Positions 1 through 9,038 of a stretch of 37,966 nucleotides of DNA are shown in pieces. Location of the stretch: NCBI GenBank assembly GCA_025054875.1, contig JANWYS010000013.1, forward strand, positions 1 through 37,966. Reading direction: 5' to 3'. Position 1 is the first letter of the stretch, and every line of letters begins with the position of its first letter. The position numbers and the translations under genes were made by a program. Origin of the DNA: Cytophagaceae bacterium (GTDB lineage: Bacteria > Bacteroidota > Bacteroidia > Cytophagales > Cytophagaceae). Under the pieces are notes generated by a model. That model was given only the letters and a program-made list of their open reading frames with translations. It did no database searches and had not been told where the DNA came from.

Positions 1-275
1 GCAACGCCATGCTGCAGGCTTTCCGTTCTATCCCTGGTGGAAGTATGTTCACTCTTGTGTACAACCAATCATCTGTACACACGCAAAAACACTATTCCCT
101 ATTGCCATCATCTCTGATGCACCGAAGAACATGATGTATGAAATCGCATGAACTTTTTTTCAATTCTCCTGTTACTTTTATTGTGCTTCTCATATGAATA
201 CATGAGTTGAATTAATATACGGGATGTGACATTTTTATATTTTATCCGTATATTATAAGTAAGTATTGTGAGTTT
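1..275. other. Left-edge non-coding segment
   Basis: No gene is supported here. The first 45 bases contain GGCTTTCCG and ATCCCT words that align without gaps to the 3' part of the GC-rich repeat at 5116, so this may be the tail of a divergent copy cut by the window edge. The rest is AT-rich leader before the first gene. A minus-strand reading frame across 108-317 has no recognisable protein character and runs into the signal peptide region of the real gene. Confidence 0.5.
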
Positions 276-3200
276 GTGAAAAAAATACACTACATACTTT
301 TTGGGGCTATAGTACAAATGCTATGTATTTATCATTTGTATGCTTCTTCCACATTAAAATTTATAGAAAACAAAGGCCAATGGCCCAAAAATGTGCTCTA
401 CCGTGCCGACTTACCCGGAGGAAAATTATTTGCAGAACATACTAAACTTACTTATGTATTTTACAATGGCAAACAACTTGCTGAATTAAGCGGACATGCA
501 CATAACAGTTCCAACGTACACCCCAAAATACAACATCGTACAGAATTTCTGCTGGATATGCATGCATTTGAAGTTCAATTTATGCAAGCAAATGCATGCC
601 GTGTAGTACCCTCTGTGTGTGCACAAGAGTATTATAATTTTTATTTAGGAAACGACCCCTCTCATTGGGCATCTGAAGCTAAAGCATATTCACAATTATT
701 GTATAGCAATATTTACAACTCCATAGATCTGAAACTATATCAGCAAGAAAATCACTTCAAATACGAGTTTATTCTGAAACCCGGTGCAACCCTCTCATCA
801 ATAAAGCTGCGATACAGCGGATTGAGCGATCTGAAAATAGATAAACACGGCAATCTGTTGCTGAAAACCACGGTAAACACCATAGTAGAAAAAGCTCCAT
901 ATATTTATCAGATTATTAACGGAAACACTAAAAACATCCCCGGCAGATTTGTGCTCAAAGACTCTGTAGTTACTTTTCAATTGTTAAGAGACTATAATCC
1001 TATGTACGAATTAGTAATAGACCCACAACTTATTTTCTCTACATATTCCGGCTCTACGGCAGATAACTGGGGCAATACCGCCACCAACGACCGCTTTGGC
1101 AACATGTATTCAGGCGGCACTGTATTTGGTGTTGGGTTTCCCAGCACATTGGGAGCCTATCAGATAAACTATGGCGGAGCTTCTGCCGGCCAATCAGGAG
1201 TAGATGTTGGCATATTGAAATTTAACACTACCGGCACCGCTCTGCTCTATGCTACTTACCTCGGAGGTAGCTTTACAGATGTACCTTACAGTTTAGTGGT
1301 AGACCGCAACGATAACCTGATCATTATGGGAACCACCAGCTCGCTCAACTTTCCCATCAGTACAGGAGCATACGATAATACTTTCAACGGAGGTTTGGCT
1401 GTAATGCCTGTAGTGGGCATTTTGTTTAACAATGGTTCTGATATTTTTATTTCCAAACTAAATGCCAATGGCAGTGCTCTTTTGGCATCCACATACATCG
1501 GAGGTACAAACAACGACGGCATACAATACGACGGACAAGCACTTACAAAAAACTACGGCGATGAAATGCGAGGCGATGTAACTGTAGATTCGCTTGACAA
1601 TATATATGTGGCGTGTCATACTTTCTCTGTCAACTTTCCGGTGAGCGCCATGGCTTTTCAACCGGCCAATGCCGGAGGCAAAGAGGCTTGTATTTTTAAA
1701 TTCAATCCTGACTTATCTTCCTTGTTGTGGAGCACATATTTAGGAGGTAGCGGCGAAGATGCAGCTTATTCAATACAAGTAGACAGTGCATACAATGTTT
1801 ACGTAGCCGGAGGCACCAATAGTATGAATTTCCCAACTACCTCCCAAGCCCTTCACGAAACGAGGATAGGTGGCATAGATGCTTTTGTAGCTCATATCAG
1901 TAGTGACGGACAAACTTTGCTACACTCTACCTACACCGGTACCTTGCAATACGATCAGGCATACTTTGTGCAACTGGACAGCTTACAAAACGTATACCTA
2001 TTGGGGCAAACTCAGGGCCCATACCCAGTCTCGGCCGGAGTATACAACAACCCCAACAGCGGTATATTTGTGCATGCCCTTACTCCCACTTTAGATTCAA
2101 CACTATACAGCACTGTAGTCGGCAAGGGAGGATTTCAACCCGGTATTTCGCCCACGGCATTTCTCATCAACGATTGTGGCAACATATTCATATCCGGCTG
2201 GGGAGGTATGGTAAACCAAGGTTTCGGATTTATAGGAGGCAATACCTTCGGATTTCCCGTAACTCCTGACGCATTGCGTACCACCAGCGATGGCTCTGAT
2301 TTCTATATTATGGTGCTTAGTGCAGGAGCACGCGAACTGCTGTATGGTACATACTTTGGCGTTAACGACCCCACTGCCGTAGGCGACCATGTAGATGGGG
2401 GCACCAGTAGATTTGATAAAAAAGGTGTTATATATGAAGCTGTGTGCGGAGGCTGTATGAACAACGATAACTTCCCCACTACTCCCGGAGCATGGTCGCG
2501 TACGAACAACAGTTTCAACTGCAACAATGCCGCATTTAAGCTGGATTTATCTGTACTAGATGCTAAATTCACTGCTCAGAAATCTCCAAGTTGCGATACT
2601 ACAATAGTAAATGTCAACAACACTACCCAGGGAGGATTAAGCTTCTTTTGGGATTTCGGCGATGGCTACACTACAACACAAATTAATCCTCCTCCTCATA
2701 TATACTCGGCACCCGGCAATTATACCATAACGCTCATTGCCACAGACCGTGCTACTTGTATCGGTACTGATACCTTCAGAGTTTCCATATTCATTCCGGC
2801 CACGCCTCCCATTACTTTCAATACATTAGATACCATAAAGTGCCCGGCAGATAGCGTGCAACTCATCTCTACATACAACCCTACCTATACCTACTCATGG
2901 ACTCCTGCTCATTCGCTCAACAATGCCAATGTTCATAATCCCATATCGTATACAACCACCAATACTGTATATCATGTCGCGATAACGGATACGAACAACT
3001 GTCGTGTTGAAAAAGATATACGTGTGCGCGTGCATCCCATACCCGAGATAGATGCAGGTAACAATCAGGTTATTTGTCCTAATGGCTCTACTTATCTTGA
3101 AGCTAAAGGCGAAGGTACATTCCTGTGGGATTATTCCCCATATCTTTCTTGCCTGGCTTGTCAAAAAACTAAAGTACAAGCCACTCTTACCTTCAATGAG

Positions 3201-3809
3201 TTGTTTGCTGTAACCATGACCGATCAATACGGATGTAAAAACAGAGATACCGTACGCGTCCGCACCAAACCTTTGCCCAGCCCAATATTGAGTATAAAAG
3301 GACATGGACGATGTCTTGATAAAGACTTTGTATTTGAATCTACTTTAAAAAACTTAGACTATGAATGTCCCTATCAAGGGCAATACTATTGGAATTTTGG
3401 CGATGGTAAAACTTCTAACGAAGCCCATCCTACTCATCAGTACGAACAACCCGGATACTATGTAGTGTCTGCTCAATACACATATTCTAACATAGCTAAA
3501 GACACAGTTTTAGTGCTCTCCCCCGACTCGTGCCTGAAAAATGTTTTTATTCCCAATACATTTACGCCCAATGGAGATGGAGTGAACGATTTCGTTTTTT
3601 TGAGAACTATAAATGCAAAAAAAATTTTATTACGCATATTCAACCGCTGGGGTGAAGAAGTATTCAGAACCGAATCACTTCATGAAGGATGGGACGGAAC
3701 ATACAAAGGTGTGCCCCAAACACCTCAAACCTTCGTATACAAGGTCGAGGTTACCTTTTATGATGATGAACACAGAACATTAGAGGGTAACATCACTCTG
3801 TTAGAATGA
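276..3809 (+). CDS. Large T9SS type B surface protein with SBBP repeats and PKD domains
   Basis: The predicted protein has 1177 residues and is probably exported through the type IX system and attached to, or released from, the cell surface; an adhesin or gliding-related role is inferred. A signal peptide covers about residues 1-24. Next is the 'FIENKGQWP' N-terminal domain typical of such proteins (DUF7948-like), then at least four SBBP-type beta-propeller repeats (residues about 250-760, each with 'YLGGS...D...VDS..N.YVAG.T...FP'). PKD cores WDFGDG (about 791) and WNFGDG (about 1038) follow, and a gliding-motility-type C-terminal domain from about 1085 ('NTFTPNGDGVND', 'IFNRWGEEVF', 'GWDGTYKG'). 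The start is GTG; the first in-frame ATG would delete half of the signal peptide. It overlaps the next gene by ATGA, so the two are probably translationally coupled. Confidence 0.93.
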   Translation: MKKIHYILFGAIVQMLCIYHLYASSTLKFIENKGQWPKNVLYRADLPGGKLFAEHTKLTYVFYNGKQLAELSGHAHNSSNVHPKIQHRTEFLLDMHAFEVQFMQANACRVVPSVCAQEYYNFYLGNDPSHWASEAKAYSQLLYSNIYNSIDLKLYQQENHFKYEFILKPGATLSSIKLRYSGLSDLKIDKHGNLLLKTTVNTIVEKAPYIYQIINGNTKNIPGRFVLKDSVVTFQLLRDYNPMYELVIDPQLIFSTYSGSTADNWGNTATNDRFGNMYSGGTVFGVGFPSTLGAYQINYGGASAGQSGVDVGILKFNTTGTALLYATYLGGSFTDVPYSLVVDRNDNLIIMGTTSSLNFPISTGAYDNTFNGGLAVMPVVGILFNNGSDIFISKLNANGSALLASTYIGGTNNDGIQYDGQALTKNYGDEMRGDVTVDSLDNIYVACHTFSVNFPVSAMAFQPANAGGKEACIFKFNPDLSSLLWSTYLGGSGEDAAYSIQVDSAYNVYVAGGTNSMNFPTTSQALHETRIGGIDAFVAHISSDGQTLLHSTYTGTLQYDQAYFVQLDSLQNVYLLGQTQGPYPVSAGVYNNPNSGIFVHALTPTLDSTLYSTVVGKGGFQPGISPTAFLINDCGNIFISGWGGMVNQGFGFIGGNTFGFPVTPDALRTTSDGSDFYIMVLSAGARELLYGTYFGVNDPTAVGDHVDGGTSRFDKKGVIYEAVCGGCMNNDNFPTTPGAWSRTNNSFNCNNAAFKLDLSVLDAKFTAQKSPSCDTTIVNVNNTTQGGLSFFWDFGDGYTTTQINPPPHIYSAPGNYTITLIATDRATCIGTDTFRVSIFIPATPPITFNTLDTIKCPADSVQLISTYNPTYTYSWTPAHSLNNANVHNPISYTTTNTVYHVAITDTNNCRVEKDIRVRVHPIPEIDAGNNQVICPNGSTYLEAKGEGTFLWDYSPYLSCLACQKTKVQATLTFNELFAVTMTDQYGCKNRDTVRVRTKPLPSPILSIKGHGRCLDKDFVFESTLKNLDYECPYQGQYYWNFGDGKTSNEAHPTHQYEQPGYYVVSAQYTYSNIAKDTVLVLSPDSCLKNVFIPNTFTPNGDGVNDFVFLRTINAKKILLRIFNRWGEEVFRTESLHEGWDGTYKGVPQTPQTFVYKVEVTFYDDEHRTLEGNITLLE

Positions 3810-4966
3810 AAATTTTTCCTTTCATACTGCCTGCCACCTGTTTACGTTACGTATCAATACTTCGTGCTGCAAGTTTTTGCTTCTGTTTTTTATCACACCC
3901 GTTCAGCAGTGAAGCGCAAGATGTACACTACACCATGTTCTCTTTTTCTCCGGCAAACCTAAACCCTGCACTAACAGGACTATTCGGACACGACCACACC
4001 GAAAACGACCTCAGAGTTGCTTGCACCTACCGAAATCAATGGAGAAGTATAAGAAGCCCTTATGTACAAAGCCCGACTCCCTACAACACTTTTACTGCAG
4101 CTTCCGACTTCAGATTAAAATGGTTGAGAGTGTTAAAATATAACGAACTCGGCCTTGGCGCCATGCTATATCGAGACCAATCCGGCGATTTGAATTTCGG
4201 CACTACTCAGTTTGCCTGGAATGCAGCTTTTTTAAAAAGCATTGGGAAAAACCACCGGGACTTCCTATCCTTCGGCTTGCAACAGGCTCTTGTAAGGCGA
4301 AGTATAGATTTCAGCAATGCAAAGTTTGACAACCAATGGAATGGAAAAACTTTCGACCCTACACTCGGCTCAGGAGAAAATCTGCCTTCACCGGTATTTT
4401 TTTATACCGACATGAATGCCGGTATTGCTTATAATCACCGCCCAAAGAAAGGAACTCAATGGACCACAGGTGCAGCTTTGTTTCACTACAACAAACCCAA
4501 ACAATCTTTCTATATCAATAATTTTGAAGTCACCTTAAAGCCCAAGTTTCTCTGGCATGGTTCGGCATTGCTCAATCTTTCCGAAAATTTTTTGCTGTAT
4601 CCTACCGCATTGTTTATGAAGCAAGGACAAGCCACAGAAAGCAATTTGCTCATATACGGCGGTAAGCGAATACAACATGCAAGCGCACAGGCACGTTTAG
4701 GATTGGGATATAGGTTGGTTGGCTCTCTGCAAAACAATATTTCGAGCGATGCATTTTTGATGAGTCTTTGGATTATATTGCAAGACTGGGATTTCGGTTT
4801 TTCATATGATACCAATCTCTCTGCACTAAGCCCGGCCACACAGCTAAGAGGTGCCACAGAGATATTCATCGTATGGCACAGGCATGTTCAAAAACATAAA
4901 TCCAAATATCAGAAATTCCGAAAGAAAGTTCTCGAATGTCCGGATGACATTATGCTGAATAATTAA
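3806..4966 (+). CDS. PorP/SprF family type IX secretion membrane protein
   Basis: This 386-residue protein belongs to the PorP/SprF family of outer-membrane beta-barrels, which support export or surface retention of T9SS cargo with type B C-terminal domains. The family signature 'SPANLNPALTGLF' lies soon after the signal peptide, followed by 'YRNQW' and alternating aromatic/polar beta strands; 'GLGYRL' and 'DWDFGFSYD' near the C-terminus are also typical. The N-terminus is hydrophobic with the likely cleavage near 'SSEAQDVHY'. Its ATG overlaps the stop of the upstream type B protein (ATGA), the usual cargo/SprF pairing in Bacteroidota. Assignment to a dedicated partner of the upstream protein is inference from this overlap. 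Confidence 0.92.
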   Translation: MKIFPFILPATCLRYVSILRAASFCFCFLSHPFSSEAQDVHYTMFSFSPANLNPALTGLFGHDHTENDLRVACTYRNQWRSIRSPYVQSPTPYNTFTAASDFRLKWLRVLKYNELGLGAMLYRDQSGDLNFGTTQFAWNAAFLKSIGKNHRDFLSFGLQQALVRRSIDFSNAKFDNQWNGKTFDPTLGSGENLPSPVFFYTDMNAGIAYNHRPKKGTQWTTGAALFHYNKPKQSFYINNFEVTLKPKFLWHGSALLNLSENFLLYPTALFMKQGQATESNLLIYGGKRIQHASAQARLGLGYRLVGSLQNNISSDAFLMSLWIILQDWDFGFSYDTNLSALSPATQLRGATEIFIVWHRHVQKHKSKYQKFRKKVLECPDDIMLNN

Positions 4967-5524
4967 TCTCAAAATTGATTTGTGAAATTTTCCCGATGGT
5001 TGCTGTCGGATATTCGAACATAGTAACACTAAAACCCTATATCACAGGTAGTATCCCAAAAAGTGTGTATGAAGTGTAGTTGGTTTTTTTTACGAACATA
5101 TTGCTATTTTTATTTGGGCGCGCCCCTGCGGGGCCGGGCTGTCCGCCACTCCGCTATCGCTGCGGTGCTCCGCTAAAGCTCCGCACTGGCCTTGCAGGCC
5201 ATGGCTCCCATCCCTCGCGCAAGGTCACCTGAACCTTTTCAGCTTCACAAGAGAGTGTGAAACTTCGAAGTAACCTGCAAAAGAGCGACTCGCACAAATC
5301 TACCTTTGTAAACAAACCTAGCGATGCACTCCACAAACTATTGCACGGTGAAACCAAAACGTTATTGCACTTCAAAAGCGCTCTTTGTACAATAGTCAAT
5401 GTATGGGTTTGACCAATGGCCTACCCATGCGGAATCTGGGTTTAATACATAAAAACGAAAAGAACAAAAATCAATAAAGTTTCGTATATTAAAGCTGAAC
5501 TATTAACTCATTATCATCTTTCGT
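4967..5524. other. 558-base intergenic region with a repeat and dyads
   Basis: This gap holds a motif at 5049-5100 shared with 34723-34769, then the GC-rich repeat at 5116-5225, then about 300 bases without a credible gene. Within that tail are a 10-base palindrome ACTTCGAAGT (5261-5270), a promoter-like TACCTTTG (5301-5308, without a clear -33 element) and an inverted repeat ATGGGT/ACCCAT (5403-5408 and 5423-5428, extended by a G-C and a wobble pair). Any of these could serve the DUF1800 gene downstream. A minus-strand frame at 5154-5399 is made mostly of repeat sequence and is not a gene. Confidence 0.6.
5116..5225 (+). repeat. GC-rich dispersed intergenic repeat, copy 1
   Basis: This GC-rich block is sharply different from its AT-rich surroundings. 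Its first 66 bases match 37901-37966 with one substitution (A at 5156 versus G at 37941). It contains GGGCGCGCCC, a CCCC-tgc-GGGG hairpin, GCGG-tgct-CCGC and TGGCC-ttgca-GGCCA stems, and ends with ATCCCTCGCGC. The GCGCG near its head (5118-5122) is complementary to CGCGC near its tail (5216-5220), so the whole element could close into one structure. It codes for no convincing protein. From memory, related intergenic elements with a CGGGCT.TCCGC core are dispersed in other Bacteroidota genomes. The exact right end is uncertain. Confidence 0.85.
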
Positions 5525-7264
5525 ATGCCCTTACCGCAACACACAGGAATTTTAGGACACAAAGCTGCAGCTCATTTGCTCCGAAGAGCTACGTTTGGAG
5601 CTACCAAATCGGATGTGGATACCTATGCAGGGCTCACCGTTACACAGGCATTGAATAATCTGTTTACTCATACTGCAGAACCTTTGCCTCCGGTGGCTCC
5701 TGGTGCTTCCGTTAGCTGGCTCACTCAGCCTCCTGCCACTAATGAAGACGATACCATGCAGCAAGCCTGGTTCAAATACTGGTGGTTGGGCATCATTCTG
5801 GGAAGCCGTGTTCCCGCTCACGAACGCCTTGCTTTCTCGACAAGAGAAAAAGTTACTTTTTTTCTTCACACTTTTTTTACCACCATACAAGAGGTAGTAC
5901 AAAGCAGCAGAGCACTATATTTTCAAAACGTACTCTTCAGAAAATTTGCTTTCGATGGCACTGCCGGTCCGCTTGTTTCCATTAAGGAACTCACAAAAAA
6001 AATATGCATAGACAATGCTATGTTGCAACTGCTAGATGGTAGGTTGAATGTGAAAGGTAACCCTAACGAAAATTTTGCACGCGAATTGTTTGAGTTGTAT
6101 ACCATCGGCAAAGGCTTGCAAGGCCAAATTCCAAACACCGGCACACCGGGAGATTATTTCTACTTCACTGAACAAGATGTGAAGTCTGCCGCCAAGGTGC
6201 TTTCGGGATACGATTTTGACCGCACTTTTTCAACTCTGGACCCGCAAACTAACCTACCCAGAGGAAAAATAAAAACCGGTGCCGGCAACCTACCCAATCA
6301 GCATGACAATAGCATCAAAACTTTTAGTCATCGTTTTGGAAATGCCGTAGTGCAACCCAACCCGGCTCTTATGCTAGGAAGCCAGCCTACTGAAGCGAGT
6401 ATGCTGGATGAAATTGATCAACTCATCAACATCATATTTGCACAACCTGAAACCGCTCTCCACATATGCAGAAGAATTTACCGGTTTTATGTCTATCACG
6501 ACATTACACCCTCGATTGATACCAACATCATTCAGCAAATGGCCAACTCGCTTACTGCGAATAATTTCAAGATAGAACCGGTGATACGCGAATTGCTGGG
6601 AAGTCAGCATTTCTTTGATTCGGCCAATGCTTCAGTAGATGATGATAACTTTGGTGCTATCATCAAATCTCCGTTAGATTTGATTACTGGTTCTTTGTCT
6701 TTTTTTGAATACAACCTGCCGGATTATTTATCCGACACTAATCTCTTTTATGCAAAAACCTCCGCCCTCTGTGAGCGCATGGAAGAACAAGGCTTGCGCT
6801 TCCTCAACCCATACGATGTGGCCGGATACGATGCCTACCACCAGTTTCCTCTCTTCAACCGACACTGGATATCATCCAACGCCCTTACCCAAAGGTATAA
6901 GTTCATTCATGAAATAATGACCATTGACAATACAATGCCGGAGGCTATCAATATAGATTTGCTTCAGTTTATACAACAACGTTTTAACAACAACGCATTG
7001 AATCCGGATTTGTTAATACGTGAATTGGTTTCTTATCTGTTTCCGATGTATAACGAAGGCACAGAAATCACTACCGCACGATTAGAGTACTTTAAAAATC
7101 AGTTCTTCAAACTAGGTATGGGCTTGCCTCAAGGGCCGTTGAATTTCTGGCAATTCAGTTACTCCAATGCATCATCCAGCATGACCAGTGCTACCGATGC
7201 AAGAGGTATGCTGCAAGACCTTATCAATGCTATGTTACAATCACCCGAATATCAGCTAATGTAA
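5525..7264 (+). CDS. DUF1800 family protein
   Basis: This 579-residue protein is a member of the DUF1800 family, whose biochemical function is not established. Family motifs are clear: 'HLLRRATFGAT' at residues 17-27, a hydrophobic 'FFLHTFFTT' at about 112-120 where the family has its F-W-H-N-H-F box, and 'NPNENFARELFELYTIG' at 179-195. 'VLSGYDF' and 'FRKFAFDG' also match family positions. No signal peptide is visible, which is unusual if it acts together with its exported partner. It lies 8 bases upstream of a DUF1501 gene; this pair recurs in many Bacteroidota and Planctomycetota, so a joint process is likely. The ATG at 5525 immediately precedes the family N-terminus and no better start exists. 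Confidence 0.9.
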   Translation: MPLPQHTGILGHKAAAHLLRRATFGATKSDVDTYAGLTVTQALNNLFTHTAEPLPPVAPGASVSWLTQPPATNEDDTMQQAWFKYWWLGIILGSRVPAHERLAFSTREKVTFFLHTFFTTIQEVVQSSRALYFQNVLFRKFAFDGTAGPLVSIKELTKKICIDNAMLQLLDGRLNVKGNPNENFARELFELYTIGKGLQGQIPNTGTPGDYFYFTEQDVKSAAKVLSGYDFDRTFSTLDPQTNLPRGKIKTGAGNLPNQHDNSIKTFSHRFGNAVVQPNPALMLGSQPTEASMLDEIDQLINIIFAQPETALHICRRIYRFYVYHDITPSIDTNIIQQMANSLTANNFKIEPVIRELLGSQHFFDSANASVDDDNFGAIIKSPLDLITGSLSFFEYNLPDYLSDTNLFYAKTSALCERMEEQGLRFLNPYDVAGYDAYHQFPLFNRHWISSNALTQRYKFIHEIMTIDNTMPEAINIDLLQFIQQRFNNNALNPDLLIRELVSYLFPMYNEGTEITTARLEYFKNQFFKLGMGLPQGPLNFWQFSYSNASSSMTSATDARGMLQDLINAMLQSPEYQLM

Positions 7265-7272
7265 ACTCTGTT

Positions 7273-8967
7273 ATGAAAAGAAGAGAATTTATAAAAAAAA
7301 TGTCCGTATTGAGTGCAGCTCCATTCATGCTCAACGGAATACCTTTCAGACTGCTGGCCGGCAATAACGAATTAAAAAGGATGGCCGCTTCATGCCCCAA
7401 CGACAGAGTTCTGATAATTTTGCAATTGCATGGCGGCAACGATGGCTTAAATACACTCATTCCCATATCAGACTACAACACCTATTACAATGTACGTCCA
7501 AACATTGCCATCTCCGACCGCGGTCCAAGAAAATTTATACGCCTCGACAGCACACTCCCCGACAACGCACAGGTAGGCTTACACCCCGATATGATAGGCA
7601 TAAAATCTCTCTACGATGAAGGTAAAGTAGCCATATTGCAGGGAGTGTCTTATGAAAATCACAACCAATCTCATTTCCGCGGAAGAGACATCATGTTTAT
7701 GGGCGGTGGTGCCAATGACTATATCAACTCCGGATGGATAGGACGTGCACTTAAAGACAAATACCTGCCACTGATATATCCTGATGATTTTCCAAACAAC
7801 GATATGCGCGACCCCTTAGCCCTTGAATTCGGAAATGAAGTATCGCTTGTGTTTCATCAAGGCGACAATATCTCCACATCCATATCAATAAATGACCCAA
7901 TCAGTTTTTTTAACCTGGTAGATAATCTTGAGGGCTTTGACGATGTAGAAGGCATAGACCCCAGAGGCGTTCCACCTGCAGCATTGCAAAATTCTCCATA
8001 CGGTAAAGAACTCAACTGGATACTTAACCTGGAACAAAAAACCGATGAATATGACGACCGCCTGAAAGAAGTTTACAACATAGGAAAAGCAAACGCACCG
8101 GGCATTACCTACCCCTCTACGTATCCCTTCAATGCGCCTTCACGTTTTCTTAAAAATACATTGTCTGCACAACTCCAGATCATAGCAAACCTCATACACG
8201 GAGGGTGCCAAACTAAAGTATATCTCGTACGTGTAGGCGGTTTTGATACACATGCACAACAGGTAGAATCTTACGATGCCAGTATGGGTGTACATGCTGC
8301 TTTGCTCTATCATGTGTCTGCGGCTATGAAGGCTTTTCAGCAAGACCTTGCAGCAAGAGGCATAGACCACAGAGTATTAACCGTAACCACTTCTGAGTTT
8401 GGCCGCCGTATTCGCTCCAACGGCAGTTTCGGAAGCGACCACGGAATTGGCGCACCTACTTTCCTGTTCGGCAAAGGCGTAATCCCGGGGGTGCTCGGTG
8501 TAAACCCTGATCTCACGCAGGAAAATGTATCTATGCAATATGACTACAGGCAAGTTTATGCCACCATCATGAAAGAATGGATGTGTGCCGACCCTCTCCT
8601 CGTTGATAACCTCTCCGGCATATTTTATGGTGATTATCCCGGCAGGGGAATTTCTTTACCTATAGTAAATTCCAACCTTAACAGCATAAATGATTTTGTA
8701 TACAAACGATTCCGCCTTAACAACTGCTATCCCAACCCGGCATCTCATTTTACAACATTCTCTTTTTATATCAATGCTGAAACCTTAGTGGAATTAAAAC
8801 TGCTCAACAGTGAAGGAAAAGAAATAAAAACTATTTTAAACGATTGGAAGGGCATGGGCGAACACTCGATAACGGTAGATTTGAGCGACCTTAAACCCGG
8901 CATTTACTTGTATCAGATAAAAGCCGGAATACTAAAAGACACAAAGCAACTTTCAGTTATAAAATGA
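7273..8967 (+). CDS. DUF1501 protein with Tat-like signal and T9SS type A sorting domain
   Basis: This 564-residue protein belongs to DUF1501, related to the alkaline phosphatase/sulfatase fold; no substrate is known. The N-terminus 'KRREFIKK' plus a hydrophobic stretch resembles a twin-arginine signal. Likely metal-site motifs of the family are HGGNDG (53-58), 'ENHNQSHFRGRD' (128-139), GGFDTH (322-327), SEFGRR (374-379) and DHG (389-391). Residues 482-564 form a type A T9SS C-terminal domain: 'NNCYPNPAS', 'LKPGIYLYQIK', final 'KQLSVIK'. The protein is therefore probably folded in the cytoplasm, exported by Tat, and passed through the T9SS to the surface. It follows the DUF1800 gene by 8 bases and should share its transcript. 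Confidence 0.92.
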   Translation: MKRREFIKKMSVLSAAPFMLNGIPFRLLAGNNELKRMAASCPNDRVLIILQLHGGNDGLNTLIPISDYNTYYNVRPNIAISDRGPRKFIRLDSTLPDNAQVGLHPDMIGIKSLYDEGKVAILQGVSYENHNQSHFRGRDIMFMGGGANDYINSGWIGRALKDKYLPLIYPDDFPNNDMRDPLALEFGNEVSLVFHQGDNISTSISINDPISFFNLVDNLEGFDDVEGIDPRGVPPAALQNSPYGKELNWILNLEQKTDEYDDRLKEVYNIGKANAPGITYPSTYPFNAPSRFLKNTLSAQLQIIANLIHGGCQTKVYLVRVGGFDTHAQQVESYDASMGVHAALLYHVSAAMKAFQQDLAARGIDHRVLTVTTSEFGRRIRSNGSFGSDHGIGAPTFLFGKGVIPGVLGVNPDLTQENVSMQYDYRQVYATIMKEWMCADPLLVDNLSGIFYGDYPGRGISLPIVNSNLNSINDFVYKRFRLNNCYPNPASHFTTFSFYINAETLVELKLLNSEGKEIKTILNDWKGMGEHSITVDLSDLKPGIYLYQIKAGILKDTKQLSVIK

Positions 8968-9038
8968 TATGACAGAAGTTTGAAATATAAAGCAGCACAA
9001 AGTAACTTACCTTGAACGACAACTAAAAAATTTTTTTG

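Noticed and set aside
108-317. Minus-strand 69-codon frame at the left edge
   Set aside because: It overlaps the start of the large surface protein gene, has AT-driven composition and no family likeness.
5154-5399. Minus-strand 81-codon frame in the gap after the SprF-like gene
   Set aside because: Its C-terminal part is encoded by the GC-rich repeat, it has no family likeness, and the repeat recurs where no such frame continues.
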